From DAIQNV01 sp038748775 (GTDB taxonomy: Bacteria; Planctomycetota; Phycisphaerae; Phycisphaerales; UBA1924): a DNA stretch of 64,000 nucleotides. The notes beneath the pieces were generated by a model that was not told the DNA's origin, did no database searches, and saw nothing but the letters and a program-made list of their open reading frames with translations. The position numbers and the translations under genes are program-made. This document shows, piece by piece, positions 16,964 through 25,709 of this stretch. The stretch lies in NCBI GenBank assembly GCA_038748775.1, contig JBCDIT010000003.1, positions 1-64,000 of the forward strand, in the 5' to 3' direction. Every line of letters begins with the position of its first letter. Positions within the stretch are counted from its first letter, which is position 1.

Positions 16964-19573
16964 GTGCCCGACGCGAACGACACCGGATCGCCAGAGCCCA
17001 CCGCACCCGAGACTGCGAACCCGGACGGCGCGTTCGACCTCGAGCCCAACAGCCCGCCGCCGGCGTCAACGGCGCCACCAACGCTCGCGGCGCCCGCCGG
17101 CCCCCGCAAGTCGTACCGCGAGGTCACCCTCGTCGCCATCATCCTGGGCCTGCTCATCGGGCTCGTGATGAACGCGTCGATCACCTACGCCGGCCTGAAG
17201 ATCGGCTTCACGATCGTCGGTTCAGCGATCGCCGCCGTGCTGGGCTTCGGCATCCTCAAGCTCTTCCGCGGCGGCACGATCGTCGAGACCAACATCACCC
17301 AGACCGTCGCCTCGGGCGTGAACACCGCCAACTCTGGCGTGATCTTCACCTTCCCGGTGCTCTTCCTACTGGGCTTCACGATCGACTGGACCACGCTCGA
17401 CTTCTGGCTCATCGCCCTCGCGGGCGTCGCCGGAGCGATCATGGGCTGCGCGTTCATCATCCCCCTGCGCAAGCAGATGATCGATATCGATCGCCTTCGC
17501 TTCCCCAGCGCCGTCGGCGTCGCAACCATCCTGAAGAGCCCCGGCGCTGGGCTCAAGAAGGCGTTCGTCCTGCTCGCAGGCATCACCGCCGGTGCCCTGA
17601 TCTATCTGCCCACCGGGCTCCCGGGACTCCCACAAGCAGCCGAGCTCAACGAACTCGATCGCCTCGTCGAGATCGAACGCATCACACAGGCCGACGCCGA
17701 CCGCACCGAGCTCATCGCGAGTTGGGTCGAGACGCAGACCGCCCCCGACGACGTCATCGCCAGGGGCGATCTGCTCGCTCAGCTCGCCGACGCGCGGAAG
17801 GACGAGCAGACCGCCCGTACCGACCGGAGCGAACTCCGCTCCGCCGGCTCGGACGACACAGCGGCCAACGACGAAGTCGAACGCCTGTGCTCACTCATCG
17901 ATGACCTCGAAGCGCAGCTCGCTGCCGCGCCCGTGGAAAGCGTCTCGGATCTCCTCGCCCTCGAGGTCTACCGAGTCGTCAACGCGACCGCCCCCGAGGG
18001 TTCGACACCCCCCGAGTGGGATGATCTTCGAAGCACCAAACTCGGCTGGGCCGGCAAGGCCGTTCTAGGCTACGGAGACCTGAACCAGAGGCTGCCTGCC
18101 CACTACCAGCCAAGCTCCAACAACATCATTCTGAACTATGACCACGATCAAGACGGAGATCCCGACCGCTGGCTGACGGATTCAACCATCGACGTCGGAC
18201 GCCTCCTCGGGCTCCCGGGCGAGATCGAACTCATCTTCGCGATCGCCCCGTTCGCGCTCGGCGCCGGCTTCATCACCGGTCGCGCCGGCCTCTTCGTTCT
18301 CGCAGGCGGCATCCTCGCCTTCTTCGTAATCAACCCAGCCGCGTACAACCTCGGCTGGCTCCCCCAATACCTCGACCCACACGACGCCCCCGGGTTCATG
18401 TTCGGAAGCGTCAACCGCCCGCTCGGGATCGGCATGCTCCTGGGCGGTGCCCTCATGGGCGTGCTCGCCTCACTTCCCGCCATCAAAGAAGCCATCAAAT
18501 CCGTCGCGTCGTCGAAGGGAGGCCCGGGACTGGGCAAGCGCGACGAGATGTCGCTCCTCCCGGTGATCCTCGCCGTCATCGCCGGCGCCGGCCTGCTCTT
18601 CACCGCGGCCGACTTCGTCGGCAACGACCCGATCAATCCAGAGTGCCCGGTCACCACGGTCGAGGGCGCCGCGTGCGATACCGAAGTCGACCCGAGCGTC
18701 GAACCCGCGAGCTACCAGGGCTACGCGATCGGCTTCGCCAGCGCCGCGGCCGCCGAGACCTGGGCCAACGACTGGACCGACGATGAGCGAGATACCTTCC
18801 TCGAGACGCTCGGCGCCAAGCCAGGCTGGCTCGCCCAGATGGATCCTCATCTCAGGGCCGCGATCATCGCTGTCATCGGGGTCGTGTGGATCTGGTTCGC
18901 CGGCATCATCATCGCGCAATGCACAGGCATGACCGACTGGTCGCCCATCTCGGGCATGGCCCTGCTCACCGTCGTGCTCGTGCTCCTGCTCGCAGGATCC
19001 GGCGCCGTCGTGGGCGCCGTCATGATCGGGGTCGCGCTCTGCGTCGCGATCACGCTCGCCGCCGACATGATGGCCGACCTCAAGACGGGCTACCTCGTCG
19101 GCGCCAAGCCGATCCGACAGCAAGCCGTCGAGCTCTCGGTTGTCGGCATCGGACCGGTCGTCTCGATGCTCGTCGTGCTGCTCATCGTCAGTGTCAACAT
19201 GCAGACCGTCGGCATCCCCATCGGCCCGGGCACCGAAACCGCCGCCCCGCAAGCCCAGGTGCTCGAGGCGATCATCACCGGCGTACAAGGTGGCGAAACG
19301 CCCTACGCCCTCTACGGCGCCGGCGCCACGCTGGGCATCGCGCTGGGCCTCGGGGCCTTCTCCGGGCTTGGCGTCCTCGTTGGCCTCTCGATCTACCTCC
19401 CGTTCGTGTACATCGCCACCTACGGGATCGGCGTCATCGCCGCGATGGTCATGACCCTCACCCACGGAAAGCGATTCGTCGAAGAATGGGGCGTCCCGTT
19501 CGCCGCCGGGCTCATCGTCGGTGAGGCGGTCCTCGCCCTCATACTGAACATCATCATTCTCATCAACGGCTAA
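16964..19573 (+). CDS. OPT-family oligopeptide transporter
   Basis: An 869-residue multi-spanning inner-membrane protein of the OPT (oligopeptide transporter) family, with about 14-16 hydrophobic helices. The first, after a Pro/Ala-rich cytoplasmic tail, is VAIILGLLIGLVMNASITYAG, followed by GLKIGFTI, TNITQTVASG and the RFPSAVG block after R-Q-MIDIDRL, all typical of bacterial OPT proteins that import peptides or metal chelates with protons. A long soluble insertion (about 220-385), partly coiled coil and acidic, separates the two halves and is unusual in size. Start GTG at 16964 has a strong site GAGGAGG. The downstream gene may be in the same operon. Substrate unknown. Confidence 0.9.
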   Translation: MPDANDTGSPEPTAPETANPDGAFDLEPNSPPPASTAPPTLAAPAGPRKSYREVTLVAIILGLLIGLVMNASITYAGLKIGFTIVGSAIAAVLGFGILKLFRGGTIVETNITQTVASGVNTANSGVIFTFPVLFLLGFTIDWTTLDFWLIALAGVAGAIMGCAFIIPLRKQMIDIDRLRFPSAVGVATILKSPGAGLKKAFVLLAGITAGALIYLPTGLPGLPQAAELNELDRLVEIERITQADADRTELIASWVETQTAPDDVIARGDLLAQLADARKDEQTARTDRSELRSAGSDDTAANDEVERLCSLIDDLEAQLAAAPVESVSDLLALEVYRVVNATAPEGSTPPEWDDLRSTKLGWAGKAVLGYGDLNQRLPAHYQPSSNNIILNYDHDQDGDPDRWLTDSTIDVGRLLGLPGEIELIFAIAPFALGAGFITGRAGLFVLAGGILAFFVINPAAYNLGWLPQYLDPHDAPGFMFGSVNRPLGIGMLLGGALMGVLASLPAIKEAIKSVASSKGGPGLGKRDEMSLLPVILAVIAGAGLLFTAADFVGNDPINPECPVTTVEGAACDTEVDPSVEPASYQGYAIGFASAAAAETWANDWTDDERDTFLETLGAKPGWLAQMDPHLRAAIIAVIGVVWIWFAGIIIAQCTGMTDWSPISGMALLTVVLVLLLAGSGAVVGAVMIGVALCVAITLAADMMADLKTGYLVGAKPIRQQAVELSVVGIGPVVSMLVVLLIVSVNMQTVGIPIGPGTETAAPQAQVLEAIITGVQGGETPYALYGAGATLGIALGLGAFSGLGVLVGLSIYLPFVYIATYGIGVIAAMVMTLTHGKRFVEEWGVPFAAGLIVGEAVLALILNIIILING

Positions 19574-19591
19574 CCCAGAAAACCACCCGAT

Positions 19592-19645
19592 CAACAGACC
19601 AAGCAGCCAAAAGATCAAGCAGCCAAAAGACCAAGCAGAAAGACC
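19592..19645. repeat. 16-bp tandem repeat in leader of the following gene
   Basis: Two copies of AAGCAGCCAAAAGAYC (19601-19616 and 19617-19632) plus a partial third (19633-19645). They occupy the whole leader between the OPT gene and the ATG at 19652, where no clear purine-rich binding site is otherwise visible. Confidence 0.75.
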
Positions 19646-19651
19646 AACACC

Positions 19652-20404
19652 ATGAAGCTCCTCTCAGGACTGCTCATCTGGGTCTCCCTCGCCTTCGGCG
19701 TCGTCGCCGCCGCGGCGATCTACTTCCCCGACATCACCAACGCCACGCCCGAAGAGTTTCTCACCACCAACGAAGAAGGTGAGTCGATCCCCATCACCAT
19801 CAAAGCCCCCGTCGGACCCGCGATCGTCAAGGATGGCTCGCTCACGCCCGCCTTCCCAACCGACACGCCCCTCAACGCGACGAACCTCGACGCGATGCGC
19901 GACGCCGGTGTGACCCGAGTCAAGATCCTCGAGCTCAATCGGGACAGTTGGCGCCGCTGGACCCACAAATGGCAGTTCATCGCCTCGCTCGTCGGACTCA
20001 TCGCCGGCGCCTTCCTCGCCAAATTCGCGGCCCGCAAAGACCTCGAAGCCGCCGTCTCCGCCCCCGAGCAAGAGTCGCCCGAATTCGCCCTCGCCGCGGC
20101 ACGCGATGAAACCGCCGCCGTCTTCGAGATGCTCCCCTCCCTCCCCACCGACAAAGACCGGCTCAACGTCATCATCAGCCGGCTCGGCGAACTCCAGCAA
20201 ACCCACCTCACCGCCTACCCCGCCGCACGCGACCGCATCATCGCCAAGCACGGCCTAGGCGGCTACGCCCAACGCATGGACGCCTTCGCCGCCGCCGACC
20301 GCCGCGTCAACCGCGCCTGGTCGGCCGCGGCCGACGGGAACCTCGACGAAGCGACCGAATCGCTCGCCGAGGCGGTCGAGGTGTTCGGGTCGCTGACGAC
20401 GTAA
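19652..20404 (+). CDS. conserved-looking membrane protein, unknown function
   Basis: A 250-residue protein with an N-terminal membrane segment (LLIWVSLAFGVVAAAAIYF), a periplasmic part of about 80 residues, a second membrane segment (about residues 110-125, FIASLVGLIAGAFLAKFAA) and a helical cytoplasmic C-terminal half rich in Ala, Glu and Arg. No enzyme motif was recognised. It lies 78 bases downstream of the OPT transporter on the same strand and may be co-transcribed. The C-terminal region (INVIISRLGELQQTHLTAYPAARDRII) looks like a regulatory helical bundle, but that is inference. Twelve bases after the stop a family-1 repeat begins. Confidence 0.7.
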   Translation: MKLLSGLLIWVSLAFGVVAAAAIYFPDITNATPEEFLTTNEEGESIPITIKAPVGPAIVKDGSLTPAFPTDTPLNATNLDAMRDAGVTRVKILELNRDSWRRWTHKWQFIASLVGLIAGAFLAKFAARKDLEAAVSAPEQESPEFALAAARDETAAVFEMLPSLPTDKDRLNVIISRLGELQQTHLTAYPAARDRIIAKHGLGGYAQRMDAFAAADRRVNRAWSAAADGNLDEATESLAEAVEVFGSLTT

Positions 20405-20416
20405 CAGGGTCGGCCT

Positions 20417-20551
20417 TAGAGCAGGTTTGATCACTTCGTAGCGGTCTCCGGCCGCACACTCGCTTGCGGAATCCGCGCCGGAGTCAATCCGGCAGGCTTC
20501 CGGTCGAGAACGCTCAATTCGTGGCGCTACATGTTCAGTGGAGGCACTCTA
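20417..20551 (+). repeat. family-1 palindromic element (copy 2)
   Basis: A 135-bp copy in forward orientation, starting TAGAGCAGGTTTGATC and ending CACTCTA. It is alignable with copy 1 along its length but lacks about 20 bp of the right inverted repeat. It begins 12 bases after the stop codon of the upstream gene. Confidence 0.85.
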
Positions 20552-20710
20552 GCCGTCGGGGAGGACGAACGGCGCGTATCGAACCAACTCTCCTCTTCGC
20601 CGATCCAAGTTGGGAACGCCTCTCCCAAAGCGCCCTTAGCAAAGACCATCACCACCAAGGCCATCCCGCGCCACGCATACCGCCTCTGAGATCACCTTTG
20701 CGGCGGACAC
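20552..20710. other. intergenic stretch with no recognised feature
   Basis: Between the family-1 repeat and the nuoB terminator I see no open reading frame with homology features and no RNA gene. A GGTTCGATAC string on the minus strand was checked as a tRNA T-arm but has no matching stem. Confidence 0.4.
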
Positions 20711-20737
20711 AAAAAAACCCGCCTAACGACGGGGCGG
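20711..20737 (-). terminator. Rho-independent terminator after nuoB
   Basis: Read on the minus strand, CCGCC (complement of 20733-20737) pairs with GGCGG (20719-20723) and is followed by a run of seven T (complement of 20711-20717). It lies about 30 bases after the nuoB stop. Confidence 0.7.
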
Positions 20738-20765
20738 TTGCAGAACTCGATTCTGGCGCCGAGCG

Positions 20766-21335
20766 TCAGTTGCCCAACGTCAACCCGACCGGCTGCGCAC
20801 TCGGCCGGAACGTCGGCTCAACCGCGAGACCCAAGGGAACGCGTTTCCCATCCGGGCCCTTCGGGGGCATGCCCTCTTGGTCGATGTGGCGCTGGATCGC
20901 CATCACACCCTCGATGAGCATCTCAGGGCGGGGCGGGCAGCCCGGGACGTACACGTCGACCGGGATGAACTGATCGCAGCCCTGGACCGTTGCGTACGTG
21001 TCGAACACGCCGCCGGTGCTGGCGCACGCGCCCATGCTGATGACCCACTTCGGCTCGGTCATCTGCTGGTAGATCCGCTGGAGCACCGGGAGCATCTTGA
21101 TGCCGATGCGGCCGGCGACGATCATCAGGTCGCTCTGTCTCGGGCTGAACCGCATGACCTCGGCGCCGAAGCGGGCCAGGTCGTACCGGCTCGACGCCGT
21201 CGCCATCAACTCGATACCGCAGCACGCTGTCGCGAAGGGGATGGGCCACAGGCTATTTCGACGCGACCAATTGATGACCCGCTGGAGTTGGGTCGTCAGA
21301 ATCGTGTCGGTGCTCAGTGCGGCTTCCATCCCCAT
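20766..21335 (-). CDS. nuoB: NADH-quinone oxidoreductase subunit B
   Basis: A 189-residue subunit of respiratory complex I that carries the last iron-sulfur cluster (N2) before quinone. All four cluster ligands are visible: the Cys-Cys pair in FATACCGIE (Cys38, Cys39), Cys104 in MGACASTGG and Cys133 in VPGCPPRPE. The start at 21335 is chosen because GGAGG (21344-21348) lies eight bases upstream and because the longer frame adds an unrelated tail. Complex I genes are normally in a nuo cluster; here nuoB is alone, divergent from nothing and followed by its own terminator, so the other subunits must be elsewhere. The C-terminal extension after GPDGKRVPLG is short and lineage-specific. Confidence 0.95.
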   Translation of the reverse strand: MGMEAALSTDTILTTQLQRVINWSRRNSLWPIPFATACCGIELMATASSRYDLARFGAEVMRFSPRQSDLMIVAGRIGIKMLPVLQRIYQQMTEPKWVISMGACASTGGVFDTYATVQGCDQFIPVDVYVPGCPPRPEMLIEGVMAIQRHIDQEGMPPKGPDGKRVPLGLAVEPTFRPSAQPVGLTLGN

Positions 21336-21478
21336 ACGACAAACCTCCAGCTGCGATACCCCGAGTCGACCCGGAACGACGGCGGAGTCTAGCCAACTCC
21401 ATAGTTCGTCCGTCGGACGCCGGCCGATGCCGTTTCGGTCTAGGCTCATTCCCCATTCTGAGCGGGGAGATTACCGAG

Positions 21479-21940
21479 TCAGTGGTCCGCAGTTCCGTTG
21501 ACGTGCCCGTTCCCGGGCCAATCGATGGCCTCGATCTGGGCTCGGACGCCTTCGAGATCGTCCACGCGGAAGATGCACCGCGTCAGGACCACCCCGTCCT
21601 GACGGCTCGGTGATAAGTACGCATACCGAACATTGATCCGGCGGTCTGCCATCGCGGTCGTCAAGTCCCGCATCGCGCTCGGGCGATCATCGATGCGGAT
21701 CGCGAGCACCCCGGACTCGACGACCGGCCCGACGCCGCTCTCCATGAGCGACTCGCAGACCGCACGCATCGCGTCGAGGGGCTCTCCGATGAGCCGGATC
21801 AGACCACGCCCGTTGTGCTCCGCGACCGCGAGCGAGACGACGTCAACGCCCGCGGCGGACATCGCGTCGAGCACGCCGGCGAGTTCGCCAGGCCGCTGGT
21901 CGAGGTAGATCGAGAATTCGGTAAGGGCTTCAGGCTTCAT
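21479..21940 (-). CDS. tandem ACT-domain regulatory protein
   Basis: A 153-residue protein consisting of two ACT-like domains: EFSIYLDQRPGELAGVLDAMSAAGV at the N-terminus and a second unit after about residue 70 (GVLAIRIDDRPSAMRDLTTAM). Stand-alone double-ACT proteins bind amino acids and act as regulators. The start at 21940 gives MKPEALTEFSI; the longer frame adds a Cys-containing stretch without ACT features. It ends with a His-containing tail. No neighbouring biosynthesis gene reveals which amino acid it senses. Confidence 0.82.
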   Translation of the reverse strand: MKPEALTEFSIYLDQRPGELAGVLDAMSAAGVDVVSLAVAEHNGRGLIRLIGEPLDAMRAVCESLMESGVGPVVESGVLAIRIDDRPSAMRDLTTAMADRRINVRYAYLSPSRQDGVVLTRCIFRVDDLEGVRAQIEAIDWPGNGHVNGTADH

Positions 21941-22099
21941 AGAAGTGGGACCGCAACGGTAGGCGTCACACCGCTTCACCGCCGCGAGGGAAGGCGTTCT
22001 TCGGCCAAGAGAACCGGTCGCCCCACCAAATGCACACATTCCTTATCGGGAGCCAACCCGACCCCCCCGGATAAAGGCAGGATTGAAAGCACTGAGTGT

Positions 22100-23674
22100 C
22101 TACGCCAGCGCCGTCGCCGGTCCATCGTCCTCGACGACGGCCTCCACCGCGGCGGCCTTCGCGGCCCGAGCCCCGAAAAGCCCCCCAGCGGCAACATCGG
22201 CGAGCGAGCGATCACCGGCCGCGTCGATGCGTGCGCGAGCGAGATCTCCGACCAGCCCGCCCTGGGCCGCACCGGTCAGCGTCTCTCCGGCGCGGAGCAC
22301 GTCAGCCGCGGCGATCAAATCGGGCGACCTCGCGAGGGCGTAGGCCCGTTCATCGCGGCCGTTCACAACCCGGTGGACCAACCCCCGATCGACGAGCCGG
22401 TCGAGCATGATCCGGACGACCCGTTCCTCCGCCGCGACCTCGTGCGCGATCTCGCCCACCTCGGACCGGTCACCCTTGGCAAACCGCCTGGCCACGGCGA
22501 CCGCGACCACGAGCACGAGCCCCGGGTCGGCCAGCCGCGGCGCGTCGCTGTCGTCATCGCTCGCCGCCCAAACGCTGAAGGTCTGCACCGAGTGACTGAC
22601 CTGGAGCCCGAAGAGCACGATGATCCAGGTCACGTACACCCACAGCAGAAACAGCGGGATGAGCGCAATCGCGCCGTAGAGCTGCTCCAGCCCCCCGGTA
22701 AAGTTCTGCACGTACAGCGTGAAACCCGACTTGCCGAGTTGCCACGCCACGCCGGCGACCACGGCGCCCGCGAACGCAGGGCGGAACGCGACGCGCGTGT
22801 TGGGCACCGCCGTGTAGACAAAGAACAGGAGCCCGATGTTGATCACAAGGTTGATCAACACCTCGAGGACCTTCGGACTGATCCACCCCTGCGTCGCCGC
22901 CGGCGACCCGGGCACGCCGCCCTCACCAACCGTGGCAGCCTCTTGCCCGAGCGTGACCGCCCACGCCGCGACCGCGTCGCCTGCGTAAAACGTGCCCAGC
23001 AAGAACACAACGCCCAGCGTCAGCGCAGTCCAATAGGTCACAACCATCTGGATCAGGTTTCGGCTGCGAGGGGCGCCGTAGATCTGGTTGAACGCTCGCT
23101 CGAGCTCGACCAGCATCGACAGCGCCGCATACACCAGGAAACCCACACCAACGACCCCGAGCGCACCGAACGGCAGTGAACTCACCCGGGTGACCAAGTC
23201 AGTGATCCACTCGTCAAGGCGCTGCTTCGCGTTCGAATCACTGATCAGCGCCTCAGAGCCGGCGACCACCGGGTCCTCGGGCGTTGCGCCCAAACTCGGG
23301 TCTGAACCCGAATCCGAGCCCACGTCTGCAATCTCAGCGGACGCTGACTCCACTGTCTCCGCACCACCGCCGATCACGTCCTCGGGCGAAGGCCCCTCGT
23401 CGACCGCGATCGAGTCGAGCCCAGCAAACTCAACGAGCCGCTGGATCTGCGCTCGCATCTGGTCCTCGGTGGCGAACGAGCCGATCACCACCACACCCAC
23501 GACGAGCACCGGCACAAGGCTGAAAATCGTGCGGTAGCTCAACGCCGCCGCCATCCGAGGGATGCCCGACTGCCAAAGCCTTCGCGCTCCAAGCCGCACG
23601 ACCTCGATGACCCGCCACAGCTCTTGCTGCTCGGTCCGAAGCCTGGCCATGAATCGATTGAACGCCGCCTTCAC
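22100..23674 (-). CDS. YihY/BrkB-type membrane protein with C-terminal winged-helix-like domain
   Basis: A 524-residue integral membrane protein of the YihY/UPF0761 (virulence factor BrkB) family, historically misnamed RNase BN. The signature MAAALSYRTIFSLVPVLVV is near residue 42, and further membrane segments follow, with the conserved GAPRSRN---V-YWTALTLG and PNTRV-FRPAFAGAVVAG-AWQ blocks. After about residue 395 there is a soluble domain with EIAHEVAAEERVVRIMLDRLVDRGLV, resembling the MarR/Rrf2 winged helix often fused in this family. A large acidic insertion (about 75-140) lies in the first periplasmic loop. Its ATG overlaps the stop of the pseudouridine synthase gene (ATGA). Function of the family is not firmly known. 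Confidence 0.87.
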   Translation of the reverse strand: MKAAFNRFMARLRTEQQELWRVIEVVRLGARRLWQSGIPRMAAALSYRTIFSLVPVLVVGVVVIGSFATEDQMRAQIQRLVEFAGLDSIAVDEGPSPEDVIGGGAETVESASAEIADVGSDSGSDPSLGATPEDPVVAGSEALISDSNAKQRLDEWITDLVTRVSSLPFGALGVVGVGFLVYAALSMLVELERAFNQIYGAPRSRNLIQMVVTYWTALTLGVVFLLGTFYAGDAVAAWAVTLGQEAATVGEGGVPGSPAATQGWISPKVLEVLINLVINIGLLFFVYTAVPNTRVAFRPAFAGAVVAGVAWQLGKSGFTLYVQNFTGGLEQLYGAIALIPLFLLWVYVTWIIVLFGLQVSHSVQTFSVWAASDDDSDAPRLADPGLVLVVAVAVARRFAKGDRSEVGEIAHEVAAEERVVRIMLDRLVDRGLVHRVVNGRDERAYALARSPDLIAAADVLRAGETLTGAAQGGLVGDLARARIDAAGDRSLADVAAGGLFGARAAKAAAVEAVVEDDGPATALA

Positions 23675-24564
23675 GCCGAGGCCTCCCGGGCTCGCCCACG
23701 CCGGCCCTTGCCACCGCGACGCCCATCACCGTCTTCGGGCGAAGCCGCGGCGCGCTTCAGGGCCTTAACCTCGGCCGCTTTCAACTCACGCCATCCGCCT
23801 CGGGGCACGCCCTTGAGCGACAAGGGCCCCATCCCGATGCGTTCGAGCTTCTTCACCGGGAACCCAACCGCCGCGAGCATGCGCCGGACCTGCCGGTTCC
23901 GACCCTCGCGAAGCGTGATTTCCAGGGTCGTTCGCTCTCGATCCGCGAAGACCACCCGCAGCTCAACGCGGCTCGTCCGGACCGCCCCCACCGTCCTGCC
24001 CTCGCGGCGTTCGGCGAGATAAATGCCCTGCTCGAGGTCACCGATCGCCTCGGGATCCACCCGACCCTTGACCACCGCCCGGTACTTCTTTGGTACCCCG
24101 TACCGGGGGTGCGTAAGCCGATTGACGAGTTCGCCGTCATTGGTCATCAGCAAGAGGCCGGTCGTGTCGTAGTCCAAGCGGCCGACCGGCACCAGTCTCG
24201 CCCGTTCCGGGTGATTGACCAGTGAAACCACGGTCCTGCGTTCCGAGCCCGGTTCGTCCTTGGCCGTGGTGAGTGTCCGGGTTGGCTTGTTGAGCAGGAT
24301 GTAGAGCTGCCGTTCGACCTTGGGCAGCGGCCGGCCTTCGACAACGATCCGGTCGTTATTAGGGTCAACCCAGATTGGCAGCTCGGTCACGAGTTGGCCG
24401 TTGACCTCGACCGACCCCGCCTCGATCAGGGCCTCACAGCCCCTACGGCTCGCGACGCCGGCGTCGGCCATGACCCTCTGGAGGCGTTCGCCTCGCGAGG
24501 CGTCGGCCAGCTCGGGCGGCGTGGATTCTCTGCGGGCGCGGGTTGCCGATCGTGATCTGGGCAT
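23671..24564 (-). CDS. RsuA/RluB-family rRNA pseudouridine synthase
   Basis: A 297-residue enzyme that converts a specific uridine of ribosomal RNA to pseudouridine. An N-terminal S4 RNA-binding domain (ERLQRVMADAGVASRRGCEALI) is followed by the catalytic domain with PVGRLDYDTTGLLLMTNDG, where the Asp in RLDYDT is the catalytic residue, and the closing GRNRQVRRMLAAVGFPV-KL-RIGMGPL. The C-terminus is a basic Gly/Arg/Lys tail. Features fit the RluB/RluE/RsuA group; the exact target (23S U2605-like or other) cannot be fixed. The start at 24564 is the last ATG before the S4 domain. The stop overlaps the start of the YihY gene. Confidence 0.92.
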   Translation of the reverse strand: MPRSRSATRARRESTPPELADASRGERLQRVMADAGVASRRGCEALIEAGSVEVNGQLVTELPIWVDPNNDRIVVEGRPLPKVERQLYILLNKPTRTLTTAKDEPGSERRTVVSLVNHPERARLVPVGRLDYDTTGLLLMTNDGELVNRLTHPRYGVPKKYRAVVKGRVDPEAIGDLEQGIYLAERREGRTVGAVRTSRVELRVVFADRERTTLEITLREGRNRQVRRMLAAVGFPVKKLERIGMGPLSLKGVPRGGWRELKAAEVKALKRAAASPEDGDGRRGGKGRRGRAREASA

Positions 24565-24650
24565 CGTCAAGGGTATGTCGGGCCCCGAGTTCGCCCTGCG
24601 CCAGCATCGAGTCTGAAGCCCCCCACCCCCACGAACCGATCTTCTCGGAC

Positions 24651-25673
24651 ATGCGTTCCGATTCTTCGCCCCAACAGGCACGCCCCGTCGCGATCGAGGT
24701 CGAGACCCCCGACGACGTGTTCCTCACGCCCCGCGTGGTCGACGAAGTCGCCTTCGATCGCTTCGCCGGCGACCTCCGCCGCCTGATCCAAGACGCGGCC
24801 ACCGCCGGGCGTGCTCTCGTGCGCACCAGCTCCGAGACCGATCGCCACCTGACCTCGATGCGCGAGGCCTCGGGCGAGCTTCGGACGCAGGTCGAAACCG
24901 GGGCCCGGCTGATCCCGACGATCGACCAGCGGGTGAAGCGGATCGAAGAGGTCCTGACCAAGGCCGAAGACAGGGTCGAGCTCGAAGCCCGGATCTCAGA
25001 GCACATCGACGCCATCGTTCGCGAGAAGATCGAGTCGGCAACCGTCAAGGCCGCGGAGGTGGCCAAGCGCATGGGCGCCGCGATCGAGAAGGCGAGCGAC
25101 CTGACCCGCACGCTCACCCAGCGTCTCGACGCCGCGACGACCGCCGCCGAAGAGGCCGCCGACCGGACCGAAGAACTCTCGGCCCAGCTGGTCGCCGAGG
25201 CCGAGCGGGGCGAGAAGATCCTGCAACTCGCCCGCACGACCACCGACGAGGGCGAACTTCGCATCGGCACGGCGCTCACCGAAGCGGAGGTCGCGACCGG
25301 ATCGCTCACGAAGACGATCAGCGACGTGGCCGACCAGATCGCGCCGCACGTCGAGGCCGCGAAGTCGCTCATCGAGGGCGCCCAGCGAGCCGCCACCGAC
25401 CCGGTGCTAACCGAAGCGGTGAAATCGGGCGAGAGCGCCAAACGCACCCTGCTCCGCGCCATCCGCGAAGCAAAGAGCATCATCGAGCAGACCGATCAGG
25501 CGAGGCGACAGCTCGCCGATGACCTTGAAAGCGCAACCTCGACGATCGACGAGGTCCGAACTCCCTCAACCGAACCACCTTCCCCCGTCGACGCGGCGCC
25601 GAACCCGATTCGCTTCCACCGCACCGATACCGCTGATCCCTCAACTCTGAGTGGCGGTACGTCTTCGACCTAG
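24651..25673 (+). CDS. long coiled-coil protein, unknown function
   Basis: A 340-residue cytoplasmic-looking protein made of heptad-rich helices over nearly its full length (about 35-310), with many Glu, Arg, Ala and Thr and few aromatic residues, and a Pro/Ser/Thr-rich C-terminal tail. The pattern (AKRMGAAIEKASDLTRTLTQRL) recalls apolipoprotein-like or chemoreceptor-like rods. There is no signal peptide or membrane segment. I chose the ATG at 24651 because the preceding in-frame part overlaps the divergent pseudouridine synthase leader. It is divergent from that gene and 36 bases upstream of another unknown gene. Not recognised further. Confidence 0.7.
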   Translation: MRSDSSPQQARPVAIEVETPDDVFLTPRVVDEVAFDRFAGDLRRLIQDAATAGRALVRTSSETDRHLTSMREASGELRTQVETGARLIPTIDQRVKRIEEVLTKAEDRVELEARISEHIDAIVREKIESATVKAAEVAKRMGAAIEKASDLTRTLTQRLDAATTAAEEAADRTEELSAQLVAEAERGEKILQLARTTTDEGELRIGTALTEAEVATGSLTKTISDVADQIAPHVEAAKSLIEGAQRAATDPVLTEAVKSGESAKRTLLRAIREAKSIIEQTDQARRQLADDLESATSTIDEVRTPSTEPPSPVDAAPNPIRFHRTDTADPSTLSGGTSST

Positions 25674-25709
25674 GACCTCTTCCAAGGGCCGACGAATTAC
25701 ACTCGGGCC

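Noticed and set aside
20570..20610. Possible tRNA T-arm on the minus strand (GGTTCGATAC)
   Set aside because: No matching T-stem, acceptor stem or anticodon arm around it.
22100..23674. Ribonuclease BN
   Set aside because: The YihY family was wrongly named RNase BN in older annotation; true RNase BN is a metallo-beta-lactamase-fold enzyme.
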